9,039 nucleotides of DNA from Candidatus Microgenomates bacterium (GTDB lineage: Bacteria; Patescibacteriota; Microgenomatia; UBA1406; GWC2-37-13): NCBI GenBank assembly GCA_015491205.1, contig WFWI01000053.1:1-9039 (forward strand), given 5' to 3'. Below, piece by piece: positions 5,413-9,039 of the stretch (positions are counted from its first letter, which is position 1; every line of letters begins with the position of its first letter). The translations under genes were made by a program, and so were the position numbers. Under the pieces are notes generated by a model. It saw only the letters and a list, made by a program, of their open reading frames with translations. It had not been told where the DNA came from and did no database searches.

Positions 5413-6003
5413 TTAATGCTGAGTACACTGGGGCAAATTATCTACTGAAAAATAAGAACATCCCCTTTTGCCACATGAAGGAAAATCTCTCAAATCTATA
5501 TTTCCAGAGGCAATCTTTTTTCTAAATTCTTCTAAGAGCTTTAAGGCTGCATCTTTTGAAGAAGTAAGGTCTATTATTTTCCTTCTATGAATTTTGCGAA
5601 AATAAATAATTCCAAAATTAACTTCTTTATTAAACATCTCTGATAGACAAAAAGCTTGTAAAGCAAGTTGAATTTTATGATAGTTTTCTACCTCAGGGTA
5701 TCCAGATTTATATTCGATAGGTATAAGCTCATCTCCTTTTTCTTCTATGCTGTCACAAATTCCATATATTTTTAATTTTCTGCTAACAACTAAAAAATTT
5801 CTTAATTGTTTTCCAGTAACTCTATGCTTAACTAACAATTTCTGAAATCTTTTATGATACATCTCCCCTTCATACAAAAATACATTTCTAAGATCGTTCT
5901 CCCAGTTCAAGTACATATAAATTGCAGCTCTAGGGCAATAAGCATACTCTGCAACAGTTTTTATAGGAAGGTAATCTTCAAATAAAGCAAAATTCCAATG
6001 CAT
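5413..6003 (-). CDS. cas4: CRISPR adaptation nuclease Cas4 (RecB-like, iron-sulfur)
   Basis: Cas4 trims protospacers and sets PAM choice and orientation before integration. Numbered from the ATG at 6003 (196 residues), it shows C23 (AEYAYCPRA), H50 (EMYHKRF), D84 (YGICDSI), E97 and K99 (PIEYKSG), a QLALQA helix, and C177, C182 and C193 near the C-terminus. These are the RecB nuclease triad and the four cysteines of a [4Fe-4S] cluster. Start: an upstream GTG at 6021 is in frame, but the predicted promoter would start RNA near 6005, leaving the ATG at 6003 almost at the 5' end, so the message may be leaderless. Cas4 is a separate protein here, not fused to Cas1 as in many type V-B loci. It is co-oriented with cas1 and cas2. 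Confidence 0.92.
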   Translation of the reverse strand: MHWNFALFEDYLPIKTVAEYAYCPRAAIYMYLNWENDLRNVFLYEGEMYHKRFQKLLVKHRVTGKQLRNFLVVSRKLKIYGICDSIEEKGDELIPIEYKSGYPEVENYHKIQLALQAFCLSEMFNKEVNFGIIYFRKIHRRKIIDLTSSKDAALKLLEEFRKKIASGNIDLRDFPSCGKRGCSYFSVDNLPQCTQH

Positions 6004-6011
6004 ATGCCCAA

Positions 6012-6040
6012 ATAATAACACATATATTAAAGTTAGTCAA
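6012..6040 (-). promoter_or_regulatory. Promoter of the cas4-cas1-cas2 operon
   Basis: On minus, TTGACT (6040-6035), a 17-bp spacer and TATTAT (6017-6012), with a TG extension before the -10. It lies just after the tracrRNA terminator, so the adaptation operon has its own start. Architecture and -10 equal those of the tracrRNA promoter at 6182-6210. Confidence 0.7.
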
Positions 6041-6054
6041 GATTAAACACGAAA

Positions 6055-6080
6055 ATATAAAAACCCGCCTAGATGGCGGG
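6055..6080 (-). terminator. Terminator of the tracrRNA gene
   Basis: On minus, CCCGCC (6080-6075), loop ATCTA, GGCGGG (6069-6064), then TTTTTATATTTT. A compact GC stem with a T tract, 8 nt after the anti-repeat. The matching T tract is absent on plus, which fixes the strand. Confidence 0.88.
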
Positions 6081-6177
6081 CGACTAATACTCTCCTTCTG
6101 CAAAACCGGCTCTTTTTACAGAAGAGGTCTGCTCTTCTGTTGGGGCCTCTAAAACTAACTTATTAACCCGACCCCAA
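6056..6177 (-). ncRNA. tracrRNA with an anti-repeat split in two arms
   Basis: The RNA of about 120 nt lies between cas12 and cas4. Going 5' to 3' on minus: TTGGGG (6177-6172) pairs with CCCCAA (6145-6140); inside that loop GTTTTAGAGG (6155-6146) can pair with the 3' end of the crRNA repeat (CCU, two unpaired bases CA, CUAAAAC); then a perfect 9-bp hairpin ACAGAAGAG/CTCTTCTGT (6140-6132 with 6126-6118) with loop CAGAC; then the main anti-repeat (6108-6089), perfectly complementary for 20 nt to repeat bases 6-25; then the terminator. Together the arms would pair 30 of 37 repeat bases. The order of 5' scaffold then 3' anti-repeat, plus a pseudoknot-like 5' arm, matches tracrRNAs of Cas12b, Cas12e and Cas12f systems. 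Start from the promoter at 6182-6210; the exact ends are estimates. Confidence 0.9.
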
Positions 6178-6181
6178 TTTA

Positions 6182-6210
6182 ATAATAGCCTATAGAATAT
6201 TTTATGTCAA
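6182..6210 (-). promoter_or_regulatory. tracrRNA promoter overlapping the end of cas12
   Basis: On minus, a perfect -35 TTGACA (6210-6205), exactly 17 bp, and -10 TATTAT (6187-6182), with a predicted start near 6177-6175 at the first tracrRNA stem. The -35 is made of the last two sense codons of cas12 (TTG ACA, Leu-Thr) just before its TAA. Confidence 0.85.
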
Positions 6211-8679
6211 GAAATTCTCTAACCCTCTTCTTGCAATATTTATAGCACCTACTATATCTGCATTCTCTTGAAAATTACAGTCAGGATTAAGACATACAAA
6301 TTTGTCTTGAGTTATCCTTGGAGTAACAGTTTCAATCAAACTTCTAGCCTCTTTATATTCATCGTTAGCTATTAAATCTTTAATCTTCTGCAAAGAGACA
6401 TAGGTAGGATGTTCCTCTTTCCATACTGTCCATTTAGAAGGAAGCTTTATATTAACTCCATTTACTTCTATTAATGCTTCCTGAAGAATTTTAGGAGAAA
6501 GATTTTTGAGATCTGAGATTTTTAACTTCTTAAGTTTAGATTGAACTTCTCCAAAATTAGTTCCACACTTTGGGCAAGTCATAGAAGTATTTCTGGGATC
6601 TACTTCAATAATCATCCTCTTTAAGGATATTAAGGATAATCCGGTGAACTCTAACATTTGTTCTAAAAATATTTTAGATTTGTTATAAGTCTTTTTAGGA
6701 ATTAAGCTTTTTTCTTTACCTTTAAATCTTTTGGAAAGTTTTTCTAAAGAAATAACTCCTGGATATTGAGCTAACAAATGAAGAATTTCGCTTATCCCTT
6801 GATGTAAAATTGTTTCTTGAAGATTCCTTATTTTATGACCTACTCTTCTACCTTTTTCTCTTTCCTTTTGCAGTTTTACAAGTTTGCGAGACAAGTTTTG
6901 TCCTAAAACACCTTTATCTTTCACATTCCCTTCCAAATCTATTACAGCATAAGCTAAAGGAACTCTCTCACCTCGATCTAATCCTATCACATATTTAATT
7001 CTCTCTTTTATTTTAGAAAAGTCTACTTTTTCCTCTCCTATAAGTTGATACTGAAAGGTTATATCTACATAATACTCGAAATCATCTCCTGGCTTTTCTT
7101 TCACTCTTTTAAATCTGGCGTTAGCAAGGAAAAACTTATTAGGTGAGTTAGTACTCAAAAATCCCCAGTCTTTGTGAAAAAGAACTCTTCTTGCATAAGA
7201 TTTTCCAAAATGAAGCCAAAGCAAAAGGGATAAAGGATCTTTTCCTCTTTCTAAGTGTCCTTCTCTAAAGCTAAGAGTTTTAGGAACAAATTGAGACTCT
7301 TTTCTACTACCTCCAGTTTGAATAATATAGGAAAAATCTTTTGAATGATCGGGTTTAAAACAAATAGCTGAATCAGAAGAAAATAGAACTAATCCTAATT
7401 TAATTTTCTCCTGATTTCTTTTTAAAACTAAGCTACATCCATATTGAGGTTTTGTAGGATTACCTTTATTTTTCTTCCATCCAAAACCAGCTATAGTGAA
7501 AGTATCTTTTATACCTTTCCCTTTCTGGAAGTAAGCTCTTAGTCTGCTTATTTGGGTATTTATTTCGCTTAAACTTTCATCTGGATTTTCGCTTTGAGAA
7601 ACGTAAAAAATTTCAGCTAACAAAAGCAAAGTATTAAAAAATTCATTCCTTCCCCTTGGATCAAAAGGCTTTTTAAATAGATGAACCTCCTGCTTTTTTA
7701 ATCTTTTAAATAGGTGTTCTATAATTTCTTCCAGAGCAGGATTATTTTTATAGATCCAAAATAAAAATCTCTCTTTAAATTTACGAGATTTTATCTTTTT
7801 TCCATGTTTGCTAAGGTACTGTTCTTTCTTAATCAAAACCTGTATCTTTTCGGAAAGGTATCTGGATACCAAATTTTCATCAACTTTTTTAGTATTTAAA
7901 TACACTTCCTTGAACTTTTCTAATTCTTGCCTAAATTCTTCAAGAATCTCCGTAAAATCTTTCAAAGAAAACCTTCTTCTGAAAGAATTTATGTCTGGAT
8001 ATCTTTCTAAAATTGGGAATTTAGGCAAATTATACAATCTTGACAAAGTACTTTTCCCTTCCTGATTCCTTTGATAATTAAATCCCTTTACTCGAGATAT
8101 TATCTCTTCCGTTAAATGTTTTAGTCTATGCCAGTTTTGGTAATTGAGATTATTTAGATTTAAAATTATCTTACCGTTCTGCTTTTTATAATATATAGAC
8201 AATTCTTTTAAACTCTCTTGGAGGAATTTACGTTCTTCCTCTTCGAGGTCTTCTTTCTCCAATAATCTATCTAAAGTCGCAACAAAACCTACTAGTCTCT
8301 TTTTAGTATGGGTTATAAAGCTTTCTAATAACCCTTCGACATCTTCTCCTCGCAATCCTGTTTCTATCCCTCTATTTTTTAACACTTGAAACTCATTTTT
8401 AAGCTCCTTAATTATATCTTTACCTTTGAAGTAGGTTTCATACTTAGGAGGATCGGTAAATAGATTTATTTTACCTTTTTTATAAAGGTCCAATATTTTA
8501 TAAAGCAACATGTATTTAGCCTCGCTATACTGATCAAAATATTTATCCATCAGCAACTTATCTTTTCCTTTAGGAAAAACTCTAAAAGAAACAGTTCTCG
8601 TTAATTTTGAAGGAAGTGCATGAATACCAAAACTTTCTCTAATCTTATTTATAGATTGTAAATACTTCTTTTTCATCAT
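6202..8679 (-). CDS. cas12: Compact Cas12 effector nuclease, distantly Cas12e (CasX)-like
   Basis: An RNA-guided DNA nuclease with one RuvC site. From the ATG at 8679 it has 825 residues. RuvC-I is VIGLDRGERVPLAYAVID (D568), RuvC-II VISLEKLSKRF (E646) and RuvC-III ENADIVGAINIARR (D808). A zinc ribbon CPKC (C702, C705) pairs with CLNPDC (C796, C801) across an insert of 90 residues, the target-strand-loading region. Cas12e-like points are the INKIR start, FPILERYPD, a WLHFGKSYARR strand before RuvC, the TSMTCPKCG spacing and the ARRGLENFL end. Cas12e is nearer 980 residues; here the N-terminal half has no cysteine, so the Cys-bearing non-target-strand-binding insert seems absent. The size is closer to Cas12l (Casπ). 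Start: ATG at 8679 (a TTG at 8688 is in frame); no SD is visible. The tracrRNA promoter begins in its last codons. Effector class is certain; subtype is not. Confidence 0.93.
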   Translation of the reverse strand: MMKKKYLQSINKIRESFGIHALPSKLTRTVSFRVFPKGKDKLLMDKYFDQYSEAKYMLLYKILDLYKKGKINLFTDPPKYETYFKGKDIIKELKNEFQVLKNRGIETGLRGEDVEGLLESFITHTKKRLVGFVATLDRLLEKEDLEEEERKFLQESLKELSIYYKKQNGKIILNLNNLNYQNWHRLKHLTEEIISRVKGFNYQRNQEGKSTLSRLYNLPKFPILERYPDINSFRRRFSLKDFTEILEEFRQELEKFKEVYLNTKKVDENLVSRYLSEKIQVLIKKEQYLSKHGKKIKSRKFKERFLFWIYKNNPALEEIIEHLFKRLKKQEVHLFKKPFDPRGRNEFFNTLLLLAEIFYVSQSENPDESLSEINTQISRLRAYFQKGKGIKDTFTIAGFGWKKNKGNPTKPQYGCSLVLKRNQEKIKLGLVLFSSDSAICFKPDHSKDFSYIIQTGGSRKESQFVPKTLSFREGHLERGKDPLSLLLWLHFGKSYARRVLFHKDWGFLSTNSPNKFFLANARFKRVKEKPGDDFEYYVDITFQYQLIGEEKVDFSKIKERIKYVIGLDRGERVPLAYAVIDLEGNVKDKGVLGQNLSRKLVKLQKEREKGRRVGHKIRNLQETILHQGISEILHLLAQYPGVISLEKLSKRFKGKEKSLIPKKTYNKSKIFLEQMLEFTGLSLISLKRMIIEVDPRNTSMTCPKCGTNFGEVQSKLKKLKISDLKNLSPKILQEALIEVNGVNIKLPSKWTVWKEEHPTYVSLQKIKDLIANDEYKEARSLIETVTPRITQDKFVCLNPDCNFQENADIVGAINIARRGLENFLT

Positions 8680-8688
8680 TATATTCAA

Positions 8689-9039
8689 AAGAATTCTTCT
8701 AAATTGATGGGGGGGTTATTTCGAAGAGGATTTGTTCTTCTGTGTAGAGTTGATCTTTGATAGTTTGGGTTTGGTAATTATTTCTTTGATATCCTCTTTA
8801 GAAGTTGGGCTTTTTGATCATCCGTTCGGAATTAAAACCTCGCCTTGGTACAACTTGCAGGTCTAAATTAAAAGAACAGTTTTTAGAATCCAATTTTAGG
8901 ATTCAAACCAGGAGTTACAACTTGGATACAAAAAGATAAAAAATAAAGAGACTGAGCTTTAGTAACCAAAAAAGAAAAGCAAGATAAAACTCTTATACCT
9001 TATAAAAACTTTTAAAAAATCCCTAACTGAGTATAATTT
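8689..9039. other. Region upstream of cas12 without a supported gene
   Basis: No intact gene or convincing promoter is visible in these 351 bp. It holds a run of seven G (8709-8715), a 6-bp inverted repeat GAATCC/GGATTC (8886-8891 and 8899-8904, 7-nt loop), and start-less coding-like minus-strand fragments. One of these spans 8699-8797 and includes DQLYTEEQILFEITPP, perhaps a decayed gene. The cas12 promoter should lie here or further upstream. Confidence 0.4.

Noticed and set aside
6061..6154. Plus-strand reading of the anti-repeat as a tracrRNA
   Set aside because: The sigma70-like promoter and the T-tracted terminator both point to minus; the plus strand lacks a downstream T-tracted hairpin.
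6371..6386. CTTCTGCAAA shared with the CRISPR repeat inside cas12
   Set aside because: A ten-base match within coding sequence without further alignment; probably chance.
6810..8065. Plus-strand short frames inside cas12 (6810-6998 and 7808-8065)
   Set aside because: Shadows of the cas12 coding strand, without ribosome sites or recognisable motifs.
8678..8683. Perfect TATAAT on minus at the cas12 start
   Set aside because: There is no -35 at the right distance and RNA would start inside the gene, after the ATG.
8886..8912. GGTTTGAATCC on minus, reminiscent of a tRNA T-arm
   Set aside because: The surrounding bases give no cloverleaf; it is part of a short inverted repeat.

Overview
The window is AT-rich bacterial DNA. 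Several genes start behind strong Shine-Dalgarno (SD) sites (GGAGG, GGGAGGTGA, AAGGAGGT), and several promoters look sigma70-like (TTGACA/TTGATT, 16-18 bp spacer, TAnnnT). The proteins are rich in Lys, Ile and Glu. This fits a low-GC, possibly thermophilic, uncultivated bacterium, but I cannot name the lineage. The mix of defence genes, a broken recombinase and small hypothetical genes marks an accessory or defence-island region.

Left part (1-3110): A minus-strand pair, a VapB-like ribbon-helix-helix protein and a TIR-like (DUF1863/ThsB-type) protein cut by the window edge, is driven by a near-consensus promoter. Next is the frameshifted 3' remnant of a serine recombinase, ending in a strong hairpin. 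Then come an unrecognised protein with an HExxH motif, a DUF2905 membrane protein, a minus-strand operon of a 117-residue membrane protein plus a 30-residue single-span peptide, and a divergent 165-residue hypothetical protein.

Right part (3197-8688): This is a complete type V CRISPR-Cas locus on the minus strand. In transcription order it holds a compact Cas12 effector (825-828 residues, distantly Cas12e/CasX-like), a tracrRNA gene with its own promoter and terminator, cas4, cas1 and cas2, a leader of about 150 bp, and an array of ten 37-bp repeats with nine 34-38-bp spacers. The tracrRNA strand (promoter, anti-repeat and terminator all on minus) implies that the array is also read from the minus strand, with the leader beside cas2.

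How it would work: Cas4-Cas1-Cas2 select and insert spacers. The array transcript pairs with the tracrRNA through an anti-repeat split into two arms around a hairpin. Cas12 uses the resulting dual guide to cut DNA with its single RuvC site (D568, E646, D808, numbered from the ATG at 8679). One spacer encodes the family B DNA polymerase motif NSLYGKFAQ, which points to a virus or plasmid target. A second, degenerate repeat copy lies inverted beyond the distal end of the array and is unexplained. The compact effector, the split anti-repeat tracrRNA and the inverted repeat copy are the most interesting parts.
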